From positions 1 to 64,000 of the forward strand of contig CANQSB010000001.1 of the NCBI GenBank assembly GCA_947626435.1: 64,000 nt of DNA. Reading direction: 5' to 3'. The translations under genes were made by a program, and so were the position numbers. Positions 1 to 8,084 of the stretch are shown here, one piece after another. Every line of letters begins with the position of its first letter. Within the stretch, counting starts at the first letter, position 1. Below the pieces are notes generated by a model. That model made no database searches and was not told the origin of the DNA. It saw only the letters and a list, made by a program, of their open reading frames with translations. The DNA is from an uncultured Lachnospiraceae bacterium (GTDB lineage: Bacteria > Bacillota > Clostridia > Lachnospirales > Lachnospiraceae).

Positions 1-138
1 ACGGAGAAACGGCATAGCCCAAAAGCTACGCCGTTTCCCGAAAACAATCTTATGCTGTTTTATGAGTGCCGCTCTGAAGTCGGCTGCTTTTTCTTCGGCA
101 GTTACCGTAACAAAAAAGGCTATGGCTGTCATCGTCAT
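1..138 (-). CDS. Small unknown ORF downstream of the serine recombinase, runs off the window edge
   Basis: An ATG at 136-138 opens a frame of 46 codons that continues past the window edge. It starts 15 bases after the recombinase stop, and an AGGGAG-like ribosome site overlaps that stop, so it looks translationally linked to the recombinase. The peptide begins MTMTAIAFFVTVTAEEKAAD. I do not recognise the family. Small accessory ORFs do follow serine recombinases in Tn4451/CTn-type elements, which is the only basis for a guess. The imperfect palindrome at 7-37 lies inside the frame, which argues some caution. Confidence 0.35.
   Translation of the reverse strand, partial: MTMTAIAFFVTVTAEEKAADFRAALIKQHKIVFGKRRSFWAMPFLR
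7..37. repeat. Imperfect palindrome near the window edge
   Basis: The arms AAACGGCATAGC and GCTACGCCGTTT pair with one mismatch around a CCAAAA centre. There is no T-run on either strand, so it is not a typical terminator. It may be part of the mobile element's terminal structure, but the window ends too soon to tell. Confidence 0.4.
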
Positions 139-153
139 AACCTTTTCCGCTCC

Positions 154-1842
154 CTATGAAACTTTTTCCTTCCCTGATGGCTTGCCTGCGCTTTCCTCCT
201 GCGTGATCGGCTCGGATAAGTCAATCTGCCCGACAAAGTTAAAATAAATATCGACTTTCTGCTTTCTGTTCAGCCTGCCCCTGCTTTTGTCCGCTTCATG
301 CACGACAATCTTCTCGATAAACTCGTTGAGCATCGGCGTTGTAATTTCCCCGCAGTCCTGGTATTTCCTCACGACCTCCATGAATTTGTCGGTGCGGACA
401 GTGTTCTTCTCATACTCTGCGATGCTGTCCCTGATTTCCTCTATCCTGCCCTCAAGTGCGCCCTGCTCGCTGTCATATTCCGCCAAGAGCCTTTCAAAAT
501 GCTTGTCGGGTATCTTCCCCGATGCGTTCCCCTCATAGAGTTTTCTGATAAGCTCGTCCAGTTCCTTTACACGCCTTTCAGCGGTGGAAAGAGCCTTTTT
601 ATTCTCCTTTACGGCTGTTTCCGCTTGGAAGTCTGAAAGCGCCTCTAAACGCCTTATAAATTCTTCCTCGTTCTCTATGGCGAAGCTGCTGACGGTATGG
701 ATCGCCTTTTTTATCAGTTCCTCGACCACGGACACCTTGATATAGTGCATGGTGCAGTCACGGTGCAGACCTCGGTAGCTGCTGCAGCAGAAGCAGTTAT
801 CAGCGTCATAGGTCTTTCCGTCCTGCCTGTGCTGGGAATTGGGGCTGCGGTAGCTCAGCTTTGCCCCGCAGTCGGCGCAGTAGAGCAAGCCTGTCAAGCG
901 GTTCTTGTATGTCCCGTTCTTGACCTCCCTGCGGACAGTCCGTTTCAGCCTTTGCGCATTGTTCCATGTTTCCTCGTCAATGATGGCTTCGTGGGTGTTC
1001 CTGAATACCATCAGTTCTTCGGGTTTGGCTTTCCTGCGCTTCTTGGTCTTGAAATTGTCCGCCACCGTCTTTCCCAGAACGGTATGCCCCATGTACTCCT
1101 GCTTTTCTAGGATATAGCTTATGGCGGTGCATGACCATTCATAGGGACTGGCGTAACCGTGGCTGTGGTTGTTTTCGGGGCAGTGTTCCGCCGCATAAGC
1201 GGATGGGATGAGTACCCTGTCCGCCGTCAATGCCCTTGCGATGTCACGCTTTCCATGCCCCTCGACCGTCATGCGGTAGATCCGCCTGACTACCTCTGCG
1301 GCTTCCCTGTCAACGATCAAGTGCTGCTTATCATCTGGATCACGGAGATAGCCGTATGGGACGCTTGGGGAAACCCGCTTCCCCTCCTGCATTTTCGCCT
1401 TGAACATGGTGCGTATCTTCTTTGACGTGTCCTTTGCGTACCACTCGTTCATGATGTTGAGGAATGGGGTAAAATCATTCTCGCCCTGCGTTTCGCTGTC
1501 CACTCCGTTATTGATTGCGATAAACCGCACGCCTTTTTCGGGGAACAACATCTCTGTGTAAAAGCCTACTTTCAGATAGTTCCGTCCGAACCTGCTCATA
1601 TCTTTTACGATTACCGTATCGACATTTCCCGCTTCAACCTCGGCAATCATTTTTTGGAAGCCCTCACGCTCGAATGTTATCCCGCTTACTCCATCGTCCG
1701 TAAAGTGGCGGATATTTCGGAAACCGTTCTTTCTTGCAAAGTCCTCAAGGTATTCTTTTTGGTTTTTGATGCTGTTGCTCTCGCCCTGCATTTCATCATC
1801 TCGTGAGAGCCTTTCATAAAGCGCTGTGATTTTGATTGACAT
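154..1842 (-). CDS. Large serine recombinase (TnpX/TndX type)
   Basis: This 562-residue protein is a site-specific recombinase that would excise and integrate a mobile element through a serine-linked intermediate. The resolvase domain (about 5-150) has the catalytic Ser13 in RLSRDDE and the downstream segment IVKDMSRFGRNY. A recombinase domain (about 160-280), a zinc ribbon (CADCG at about 325, then CFCCSSY and a DC pair), a coiled coil (about 405-470) and a DUF4368-like tail follow. The length is normal for the family and the gene looks intact. The start is ATG after AAAGGAGAAAATCTCT. It reads away from a truncated virD4, with only about 70 bases between. In Tn4451-type elements the recombinase gene also sits at one element end. 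Its true substrate is not visible here. Confidence 0.93.
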   Translation of the reverse strand: MSIKITALYERLSRDDEMQGESNSIKNQKEYLEDFARKNGFRNIRHFTDDGVSGITFEREGFQKMIAEVEAGNVDTVIVKDMSRFGRNYLKVGFYTEMLFPEKGVRFIAINNGVDSETQGENDFTPFLNIMNEWYAKDTSKKIRTMFKAKMQEGKRVSPSVPYGYLRDPDDKQHLIVDREAAEVVRRIYRMTVEGHGKRDIARALTADRVLIPSAYAAEHCPENNHSHGYASPYEWSCTAISYILEKQEYMGHTVLGKTVADNFKTKKRRKAKPEELMVFRNTHEAIIDEETWNNAQRLKRTVRREVKNGTYKNRLTGLLYCADCGAKLSYRSPNSQHRQDGKTYDADNCFCCSSYRGLHRDCTMHYIKVSVVEELIKKAIHTVSSFAIENEEEFIRRLEALSDFQAETAVKENKKALSTAERRVKELDELIRKLYEGNASGKIPDKHFERLLAEYDSEQGALEGRIEEIRDSIAEYEKNTVRTDKFMEVVRKYQDCGEITTPMLNEFIEKIVVHEADKSRGRLNRKQKVDIYFNFVGQIDLSEPITQEESAGKPSGKEKVS

Positions 1843-1925
1843 AGAGATTTTCTCCTTTCCCCGAAAACGCCCTGTTTATCGGCTTTTTCAGTATTTTTAT
1901 TTTCTCTGTCCTTAACAGACTAACC
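1843..1925. other. Probable junction between the recombinase unit and the interrupted virD4 gene
   Basis: On the minus strand, virD4 codons run normally through TDPNG and then read LVC and a stop. Coupling proteins normally continue with an acidic residue and several hundred more amino acids here. The break therefore lies at about 1912-1922, and the 70-base stretch up to the recombinase start holds only its ribosome site. It could be an element boundary or the scar of an internal deletion in one conjugative element. Confidence 0.55.
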
Positions 1926-2469
1926 CATTCGGATCGGTTACAACAATACTGCTGTGTAACTGCATCATATTGGGTTTTACGATTCCGTATGTCTTGCCGG
2001 CGCCTGAACCTCCATAGACAATCACATGCTTATTTCGGTTTAGGTTAAATTCCGGCATCTTTGGCTTCATGCTCAGTCTTTCCGTATCTGACAATATTAT
2101 GTTATTAAACGGATCGGGATCAATAAATGGTTTTATGTCTTCTGCAGTTCCCCATCTTGCGGAGCCATATTCCTCTTTTTCCCTAGTGTTCTTGCTATGC
2201 ATTTTATTGTTCCATTTTATATACCAGATTATAAGGCAGCCGATTGGAACGCCTATCATCAAATCTATAAGTGCAAAACGCGGTATTGTCTTATATAAAT
2301 AACCTGCATTTTTTATCATTTTAGCCAGGCTGCCGCCACATAATCGCCACAGCTCGCAAAGCCTGCTCGTTGCAATGACCGCCATTATATATGGCAATAA
2401 GAAAAATGCCTTTTCTCTAAAAGACTTTTCCTTAAACACGCCAATCTGATTTTTAATATTTTTCAACAT
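1912..2469 (-). pseudogene. Type IV secretion coupling protein VirD4/TraG, truncated after Walker A
   Basis: The 185 residues are the N-terminal part of a conjugation coupling ATPase, which normally has about 600. Two membrane segments (about 22-42 and 68-88) and the family segment YGSARWGTAEDI precede the Walker A motif GGSGAGKT at about 154-161 and the start of the next strand, SIVVTDPNG. The frame then ends within three codons. Walker B and the all-alpha domain are missing, so it cannot work as a coupling protein. It lies downstream of the PcfB-like gene, the usual order in Tn1549/CTn elements. The rest of the transfer region is absent from the window. Confidence 0.88.
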
Positions 2470-2586
2470 CCAATCATATTCCTCCGTTTACATGTTTCTC
2501 ATCTGCTCATTTCTGATTTGTTTCTGCTTTTTTCTTTTTCAGCATTCTCATCATGTTTTTTGGCTTTCTGTTTGTATTTCCTCAGC

Positions 2587-3126
2587 TTATTCAGTACACT
2601 TTTTTTTACCCCTATCGAGGCCGCGTTCTTTTGAATCCTGTCTGCTGCGCTCATTCATGTAATCTTTATAAGATTGCTGAAGAATAGTGTTAATCGCCTC
2701 AAGCTCTTTGCTTTTAAAAAACAGATAATAGGTATCTGTGCTTGCATCTTTGAGGACAGAGTATTTAATTCCGTTTTGTTTGCAATATTTATTAAAATAT
2801 TTCATAACATCCTTAGATATAGCCTCATCCAACCGCGACACTCCACCCGACTCATACAGCTTACCCATATCAACATTGTTTTTGGAATATTCAACGCGAC
2901 CATTGTTATTAGCCATCATATCGCCAATGCTTTTCATTACCGTATTTGCTGTTAAAAATGGGCGTTTCAATATTATCACCACGCCTGACGCCGCGACATG
3001 CCCAACTTTGCCGGCGCCATGTGCCGTTCCTTTTAATGCCTGCTTTGTTTCTTTCAATGCTTTTAGTGTTTTATCAGGTGCTTCGCTAATTATTTTGTTT
3101 GTAATCTCATCAGACAAACTTGCCAC
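2587..3126 (-). CDS. PcfB-like conjugation protein (DUF3801)
   Basis: The 179-residue protein matches the PcfB/DUF3801 family, small proteins encoded just before the VirD4-type coupling protein in Gram-positive conjugative elements and thought to assist in relaxosome docking. Visible features are the amphipathic N-terminus, the segment SGVVIILKRP, a central mixed region with DTYYLFFKSKE, and a basic C-terminus (ERSRQDSKERGLDRGKKK). It ends 117 bases before the truncated virD4. The TTATGTGGCA context at the start carries GGAGG about 8 bases upstream. The gene is intact, but its partner is broken. Confidence 0.75.
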   Translation of the reverse strand: MASLSDEITNKIISEAPDKTLKALKETKQALKGTAHGAGKVGHVAASGVVIILKRPFLTANTVMKSIGDMMANNNGRVEYSKNNVDMGKLYESGGVSRLDEAISKDVMKYFNKYCKQNGIKYSVLKDASTDTYYLFFKSKELEAINTILQQSYKDYMNERSRQDSKERGLDRGKKKCTE

Positions 3127-3182
3127 ATAACCACCTCCATTTTAAGATTAATCTTATGCGGTACCGCATAAATTTTTAGTTT

Positions 3183-4082
3183 TTAATTGGCTAGTATCGT
3201 TCTTTCGATTTCTTCAATGTCATAATCCTGTTTCTGCCCGCCACTGTATTTATACTTCTTCCTGTTTTTTGAATTTGTCTGCTGCGCCAAAATATTGTCT
3301 ATGCATTTATTGATATAACTGGTCTTATTGCTGATAGTATCAGCGTATTGTATTACCCTCCCGCATATATCCAGGAACATTTCCTCATTAACCTCATCGC
3401 TGGGGTACCCGCGTATTTTTATCTGTCGGTATATCAGTTCTACAAGCTTTTTATGCTCGCCAAATAATCGCATTACAGAAGCATAATCCAGTTTTTCTTT
3501 AAGCACTTTGTCGTCATCATCTTCAGCTATGCTATTATCATTTTCGGATGATGATTTATATATATCTTTATTTAATATATCTTTACTTAATATATCTTTA
3601 TTTAATTGCGTTGGATTTTCCAACAGTGGATTTTCCAATGTTGGATTTTCCAATGTCGGATTTTCCAATGTTGGATTTTCCGATATTGGATTTTCCAATG
3701 TTGGATTTTCCGATATTGGATTTTCCAATGTTGGGTTTTCCAATGTTGGGTTTTCCAAAGGCTGGCCGTCATCATTGAAACATGGAAATTCATACACAGT
3801 ATATTCCATATCCACAAAAACTCCTCTTTCGTTCTTTATGCGTTTCCTGCTAAGATATCCCGCTCGTTCAAGCTCTTTTACCCCTTCTCGGATAGCGTCT
3901 ATGCCTTCCTTGTTTATAGCCGCCAATCCGGCAAGCGTAAAGTTCCACTCGCTTGGCAGTGACAGCATTTGTGATAAGAGCCCTTTTGCTTTCAACGATA
4001 TGGACATATCCCTAAAATGATAATTGCTCATAACAGTATAATTTGTATTTTTCTGCACCTTAAATACAGGCATCAGCATCAC
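3183..4082 (-). CDS. Replication-initiator-like HTH protein with a pentapeptide repeat linker
   Basis: The 299-residue protein has an N-terminal winged-helix region (about 10-115; SLKAKGLLSQMLSLPSEWNF) like the RepA-N/replication initiator A proteins encoded near parA in Tn1549/CTn-type elements. A DUF6017-like C-terminal domain occupies about 195-299. The two are joined by about ten tandem pentapeptides of the form ENPTL or ENPIS (about 108-160), then by repeats of the form NKDIL. A nearby in-frame alternative start is MPVFKVQ, three codons in. The likely role is DNA binding in maintenance or replication of the element. The repeat number should be slippage-prone. Confidence 0.7.
   Translation of the reverse strand: MMLMPVFKVQKNTNYTVMSNYHFRDMSISLKAKGLLSQMLSLPSEWNFTLAGLAAINKEGIDAIREGVKELERAGYLSRKRIKNERGVFVDMEYTVYEFPCFNDDGQPLENPTLENPTLENPISENPTLENPISENPTLENPTLENPTLENPLLENPTQLNKDILSKDILNKDIYKSSSENDNSIAEDDDDKVLKEKLDYASVMRLFGEHKKLVELIYRQIKIRGYPSDEVNEEMFLDICGRVIQYADTISNKTSYINKCIDNILAQQTNSKNRKKYKYSGGQKQDYDIEEIERTILAN
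3605..3765 (+). repeat. 15-bp tandem repeats inside the HTH gene
   Basis: The unit TTGGATTTTCCAATG and close variants (GATATTGG, AATGTCGG) run head to tail about ten times, each coding for one pentapeptide in the minus-strand gene. Changes are mostly codon-preserving or swap ENPTL for ENPIS. The period is an exact multiple of three, so gain or loss of units keeps the frame. Confidence 0.9.
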
Positions 4083-4106
4083 CTCTTTTTTCTGATATCA
4101 TGTATC

Positions 4107-4904
4107 TTACCGCGCTGCTTCCGGAACAGCCTTTAAAATCTTATCCTTGCTTTGTTCATCTTTTCTGTCATCTTCCATGATCTTTTGCTTATTGTTTGAT
4201 AGCTTCTGAATCACGCTTGCTTTCTCTGATATCTTTTCCAATTTGTCCAGCATTTTATCTGCTCGTTCTGACATATTAATATAGCCGCGCTTTTTAGATT
4301 CATATAATGCGCACAACATCTTAATAATTGTCTGCTGCTTGTTATTCGGTGTTTCTTGCAGCTGCCTGCCCGCTATTGCATTTCCGATATTTTTGGCATG
4401 GGTAATTGTATTATTAATTTCCTTGTTGATTACATTTAATTTGTCAATCGACTTTTGCATTTTAGCGGCTCTTTCAAGCCCCATTTCTTTTTGCTTTTGA
4501 AAATTATTTTTGAGTCCCATCTTTTCAAACGCATTATCTAATGCCACTATTCCTTTAGACTTAAAATTGTTTAAAATTTCTGATGCCTTACTGCAGACAT
4601 ATTTTTTAAAATCATCAACAAAATGTTTAAAAGATGATGTATCATTTTCCAAGTCCTTTAAAGCATTTTTGCTGAGTTCTGATTTATCCGCTTTTATGTC
4701 GGCAAGCTCTTGTTTTATTTGCTTCAATTCTGATTCCATATTCTTTACGCTAGCATCCATTTCCTGAATATATTTTTGGAGCTGCTCAACAAGTCGTGCA
4801 TCCGCGAGGCCGTTTTTACTAAGTAATTCCTGCAGCTTAGCTAAATCTGCCATTCCTGCTTCATTAGTCACTTGATTTTTTCTCTGATTTCCTTTTTTTG
4901 ACAT
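4107..4904 (-). CDS. Coiled-coil protein of the mobile element, function unknown
   Basis: The 265-residue, highly charged, mostly helical protein has no membrane segment or catalytic motif that I can see. Residues about 22-60 (LSKNGLADARLVEQLQKY and the following residues) closely match a stretch at the C-terminus of the upstream ParB-like protein (LDENGLADAQTVEQFQKY), so the two genes share a module. Long coiled coils follow at about 40-75 and 140-240. The gene is downstream of a parAB pair and separated from it by a hairpin terminator. It may be an accessory partition or structural protein, but that is inference. Confidence 0.55.
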   Translation of the reverse strand: MSKKGNQRKNQVTNEAGMADLAKLQELLSKNGLADARLVEQLQKYIQEMDASVKNMESELKQIKQELADIKADKSELSKNALKDLENDTSSFKHFVDDFKKYVCSKASEILNNFKSKGIVALDNAFEKMGLKNNFQKQKEMGLERAAKMQKSIDKLNVINKEINNTITHAKNIGNAIAGRQLQETPNNKQQTIIKMLCALYESKKRGYINMSERADKMLDKLEKISEKASVIQKLSNNKQKIMEDDRKDEQSKDKILKAVPEAAR

Positions 4905-4947
4905 ACTTTTATCTCCTCCATTAAATTAATTAAATTTCTCCTAATCA

Positions 4948-4976
4948 GAAAAGACGGCTTTTTACACCGTCTTTTC
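4948..4976 (-). terminator. Terminator after the parA/parB-like operon
   Basis: The stem GAAAAGACGG/CCGTCTTTTC closes a short loop, with U-rich sequence on the minus-strand side. It follows the ParB-like gene and precedes the coiled-coil gene. Confidence 0.75.
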
Positions 4977-5054
4977 ATTATGCCTGGCAAAGTAGGAGGC
5001 TTCATCAGGCAGTCTATATTGTGCGATTGCCCGCAATATAGCATTTGTTATATG

Positions 5055-5927
5055 TCAATGCTGTTCCCAAATTGCATTTAATCTTACCAGCATTTCATCT
5101 GCTGTTCCTGACATGTGATGTACACTGAAATTCATTTCCTGAATATACTTTTGGAACTGCTCAACAGTCTGGGCATCCGCCAAGCCGTTTTCATCAAGCG
5201 ATTCCTGTAACTTATCTAAGTTGCACATTACCTTATGCAGTTCCGTTTCAAATTGGCTAAATAAGGCTCCTAAATCATTTTCTTCAACTGGTTTTTCATC
5301 AACGCTTTCGCTTATTCCTTGATTTTCTGATGCCTCTTCTTCATCTAATATATCTTCGCTCTCGCTGTCATCAATAACATTGTCTTCAGAAGCATCATAT
5401 TCTCTGAAATCGCCATCAATAATTTTACTGCCATCTTCACCGGGTTTATCATCACCAGGCGAACTGTCAATCAATTCTATGCTCCTTTTTCTAAAATCGC
5501 GTATCTTTTGAGAACTCATATCAGGGGTAACCTGCGATAAAATATGTTCTTCTTTGATTGGCAGCATTTCCTGAAGCTGTCCTTTATTAAAATTTTTATA
5601 TTTTTCGCTCAGAAACGGACTGTCCCCGCCATCACTGAATTTTTTACAAATATTAATATATCTGGAAGCTGTTCCTTGGGTAAAACCAAATTCATTTTCA
5701 GCACATTCCCATATACTTGAATATCCGACTTCTTTATACTGTTCTGTTTCCAAAATATGTTTCAAATAAAAGCCAATTGCAACACGGTTTTCCGCTGATG
5801 AAACCATTTTTTCTTTTATTATACTTTTGGCATCCTGATAATTTATGTCCTTATACCAATCAGAGGATTTCGAAGCAACAGGAACCACAAAAGAATTTAG
5901 GGAAAATTTCGGTACTTTCTTATTCAT
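5055..5927 (-). CDS. ParB-like partition partner
   Basis: The 290-residue protein overlaps the parA stop by four bases (ATGA type), the usual sign of a ParA partner. The middle (about 45-110) resembles the HTH part of DUF3102/ParB-like proteins: AENRVAIGFYLKHILE, then GFTQGTASRYINICKKF. An acidic, disordered stretch (about 150-215) leads to a C-terminal helical segment (about 230-270), which is repeated in the next gene downstream. No ParB CTPase box is evident, so it is probably an element-specific DNA-binding adaptor rather than chromosomal ParB. Confidence 0.65.
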   Translation of the reverse strand: MNKKVPKFSLNSFVVPVASKSSDWYKDINYQDAKSIIKEKMVSSAENRVAIGFYLKHILETEQYKEVGYSSIWECAENEFGFTQGTASRYINICKKFSDGGDSPFLSEKYKNFNKGQLQEMLPIKEEHILSQVTPDMSSQKIRDFRKRSIELIDSSPGDDKPGEDGSKIIDGDFREYDASEDNVIDDSESEDILDEEEASENQGISESVDEKPVEENDLGALFSQFETELHKVMCNLDKLQESLDENGLADAQTVEQFQKYIQEMNFSVHHMSGTADEMLVRLNAIWEQH

Positions 5928-6721
5928 GCCATTCCCTCCTGTCTTAAAAACTCATCTGTAAATCTTACATACGCCTCAGATACAGTCCCTTTATCGTCAT
6001 ACCTGTATATACTCATTCCAGCCGCGGGAGCTTCCTCCGCTTTTACTGACCTCGGTATATAATTTGCATATATATGTATGTTCTGCCCATACGCTTCCCT
6101 AATAACTTCTGAAACCAACTTAAAGCTGCATGTCCTGTCATTTACAAGAGTAAACAGAATACCATCTATTTTTAGCCTGCTATTTAATCCACTGACTACT
6201 ACCTGCGTTATCGTACTCAATAGCTGTTCAAGCCCTTTGGCGCTGTAGTACTGTGCCTGAACCGGTATCAGTACACTGTCAGCAGCGGTCAATGCATTCA
6301 ATGTAATAATATCCAACGATGGCTTACAATCTATCAGAACATAATCATAGCTCTCCTTTATCATTTCCAAATATGTACTTAAAATTTTTTCTCTTCCGAT
6401 ATAAACTGATATCAGTTTCATTTCCATTGCCGACAATTCTATATTGGACGGAACAATGTCAACACCTTCAGCAAGCTTCAGGATTCCATAATCTTTGCAG
6501 ATTTTATAATCCTTATCAATTATTTTGTCCAGCACTGTGGAAATTGTGACTTCCAGCTCATCAGGATTAAATCCAAGCCCCTGCGTGGTATTTCCCTGTG
6601 GGTCTAAATCAATCAGGCATACCTTTTTTCCGGCTCTGGCCAGTCCAATGCCCAAGTTAATGGTTGTGGTAGTCTTGCCGACTCCTCCTTTTTGGTTTGC
6701 AATCGCAATAATTCTGCTCAT
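5924..6721 (-). CDS. parA: ParA-family partition ATPase
   Basis: The 265-residue protein has the deviant Walker A motif KGGVGKTTT at residues 11-19, the A' segment VLIDCKPSLDIITLNAL and the signature LIDLDPQGNTT. The full length is typical of ParA/Soj proteins on plasmids and integrative elements, where they drive segregation of a circular form. It heads the parA-parB-like pair, with AGGAGGAAAAATTT before the ATG. The upstream terminator at 6811-6840 insulates it from the neighbouring broken gene. Confidence 0.92.
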   Translation of the reverse strand: MSRIIAIANQKGGVGKTTTTINLGIGLARAGKKVCLIDLDPQGNTTQGLGFNPDELEVTISTVLDKIIDKDYKICKDYGILKLAEGVDIVPSNIELSAMEMKLISVYIGREKILSTYLEMIKESYDYVLIDCKPSLDIITLNALTAADSVLIPVQAQYYSAKGLEQLLSTITQVVVSGLNSRLKIDGILFTLVNDRTCSFKLVSEVIREAYGQNIHIYANYIPRSVKAEEAPAAGMSIYRYDDKGTVSEAYVRFTDEFLRQEGMA

Positions 6722-6810
6722 AAATTTTTCCTCCTAAAAATTTTATGATTTTGTTAATGGTTCTCTATTCAAAAGGCGCATAAGCCCTATTGATAGCATT
6801 AATAACATAT

Positions 6811-6840
6811 AAAAAAGACATTCTCTCTTGAATGCCTTTT
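6811..6840 (-). terminator. Terminator upstream of parA
   Basis: On the minus strand the stem GGCATTC/GAATGTC is followed by TTTTTT. It would stop transcripts entering from the pdaB-like fragment and lies just inside the probable edge of the mobile element. Confidence 0.65.
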
Positions 6841-6912
6841 CTAAGGGGCAGCGGATGCCTTTCTTAATCTGTTTTCTTTTCTATATTCTCTGATGCTGAT
6901 ACTATAATTGAC

Positions 6913-7230
6913 TTATCTTTCCCGCAAGTTACCGTTTCCCCAGGCCGCGTCAAATGTCAACGCAATTTTGGGTTCATCAGTCTGCACGCAGTATATCGGC
7001 AGTTCCCTGCCATTTACCGCAGAGCTTGAAGCAGTAAATACGCTCCTATCGCTATACTTCACGCCTACCAAGCCTGCAAGCGCCAAAAGCGCCGCCGCCA
7101 TTGTCACTGCTTTTCGGGATATGCTTTTTTCACACAGATACGCGCTTATATCCTCCAAATTCTGCTTCAGCCTGCCTCTTATGCCTTTGCCCATGTCAAT
7201 ATTTGTGTTCCTATTGCTTTTCCACAACAT
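6913..7230 (-). pseudogene. PdaB-like polysaccharide deacetylase, 5' fragment
   Basis: The 105 codons hold a short cytoplasmic segment, one membrane anchor (about 44-60, AVTMAAALLALAGLVGV) and a periplasm-like stretch ending in IALTFDAAWGN. That is the first motif of the NodB-type deacetylase fold as found in sporulation PdaB proteins. The next four residues (GNLR, then ER and stop) do not fit, and the catalytic domain of about 190 residues is missing. The break is at about 6935-6945, next to mobile-element DNA, so an insertion or a later deletion cut the gene. The other half is not in the window. Confidence 0.75.
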
Positions 7231-7557
7231 AAAAATTCTCTGCCTTACTGTTTTTTATAAATATATTATAAAAAACGGTAAGTATGCCTACATAATCATT
7301 GGCTTAATAATATTGCAAAATCCTGCTTCAAAGAATATAATAAAGATAAGCGCTTCGGCAACAGAAATCTTTTATCAGGCAGTTTATAGAAACTTCATAT
7401 TTTTTAGAAATAGTTTAGTATGAGTTTTTACATTTCGATTGGACAGGTTTTTAAGTTTTTGCTATAGTACTGATATGGCATGTCCGGATGGATTTATACT
7501 TGCGGATTTGTGCCCGAGATACTAAAAATGTTTAACATAATAAAAGGGAGGAAATGT

Positions 7558-7884
7558 ATGAGCGATAATGAATTATTGTCGGCAATATCGAATATGATTG
7601 AACCTATAAGAGAGGACTTACAGGGTGTCAAAGAAGACTTACAAGGTGTTAAAGAGGACTTACAGGGTGTCAAAGATAGGGTTAAAAGAATTGAACTGAA
7701 TCAGGAAAACAATATTATCCCAAGGCTACAGACTATCGAGATGTGCTATACCTCGACTTATGACAGGTACAGGGTAAGCGTTGAGGATTATGAAACGATG
7801 AAGCAGGACATATCCGTCCTAAAGAGTGTAGTTACCAATCACAGCAAGCAGATACAGATGCTCTCACAAGGCATAAATACATAA
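7558..7884 (+). CDS. Small coiled-coil protein with heptad repeats
   Basis: The start is ATG at 7558, preceded by GGGAGG at 7546-7551. An upstream in-frame start at 7480 lacks a ribosome site. The 108-residue product has three consecutive EDLQGVK heptads (about 18-38), then a helical region with IELNQENNIIPRLQTIEM and a C-terminal helix (SVLKSVVTNHSKQIQML). Such small heptad-repeat proteins are common in Lachnospiraceae, with no assigned function that I can name. It is a single gene ending at a shared convergent terminator. Confidence 0.7.
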   Translation: MSDNELLSAISNMIEPIREDLQGVKEDLQGVKEDLQGVKDRVKRIELNQENNIIPRLQTIEMCYTSTYDRYRVSVEDYETMKQDISVLKSVVTNHSKQIQMLSQGINT

Positions 7885-8009
7885 AAAGTTTTACCACATA
7901 TTTTGCAAATGATTATCGATGAGCATCAATGTGTAAATTAATCAAGAAAGGCAACCGCTATCCCTTATAAAAACTTTCTGTAATGAGTAATGATTATGAT
8001 GAAATATCT

Positions 8010-8055
8010 AAAAAGACGTCCAAGAACTCCTGCCCTTTGGACGCCTTTTTAATTT
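8010..8055. terminator. Bidirectional terminator between the heptad-repeat gene and the pilus operon
   Basis: The arms AAAAAGACGTCCAAG and CTTTGGACGCCTTTTT form a hairpin with A/T runs on both sides. It serves the plus-strand gene ending at 7884 and the minus-strand pilus operon ending at 8085. Confidence 0.85.
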
Positions 8056-8084
8056 TGTTTTACCATTAATAAGGAAATGCCATA

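Noticed and set aside
3605-3765. CRISPR-like array
   Set aside because: The 15-bp units are contiguous, in frame and code for a pentapeptide; there are no spacers.
99-6935. Shared AGTTACCGT at about 100-108 and 6927-6935 as att sites of one element
   Set aside because: Nine bases alone can match by chance over this span, and the sequence left of the first site does not continue the pdaB frame.
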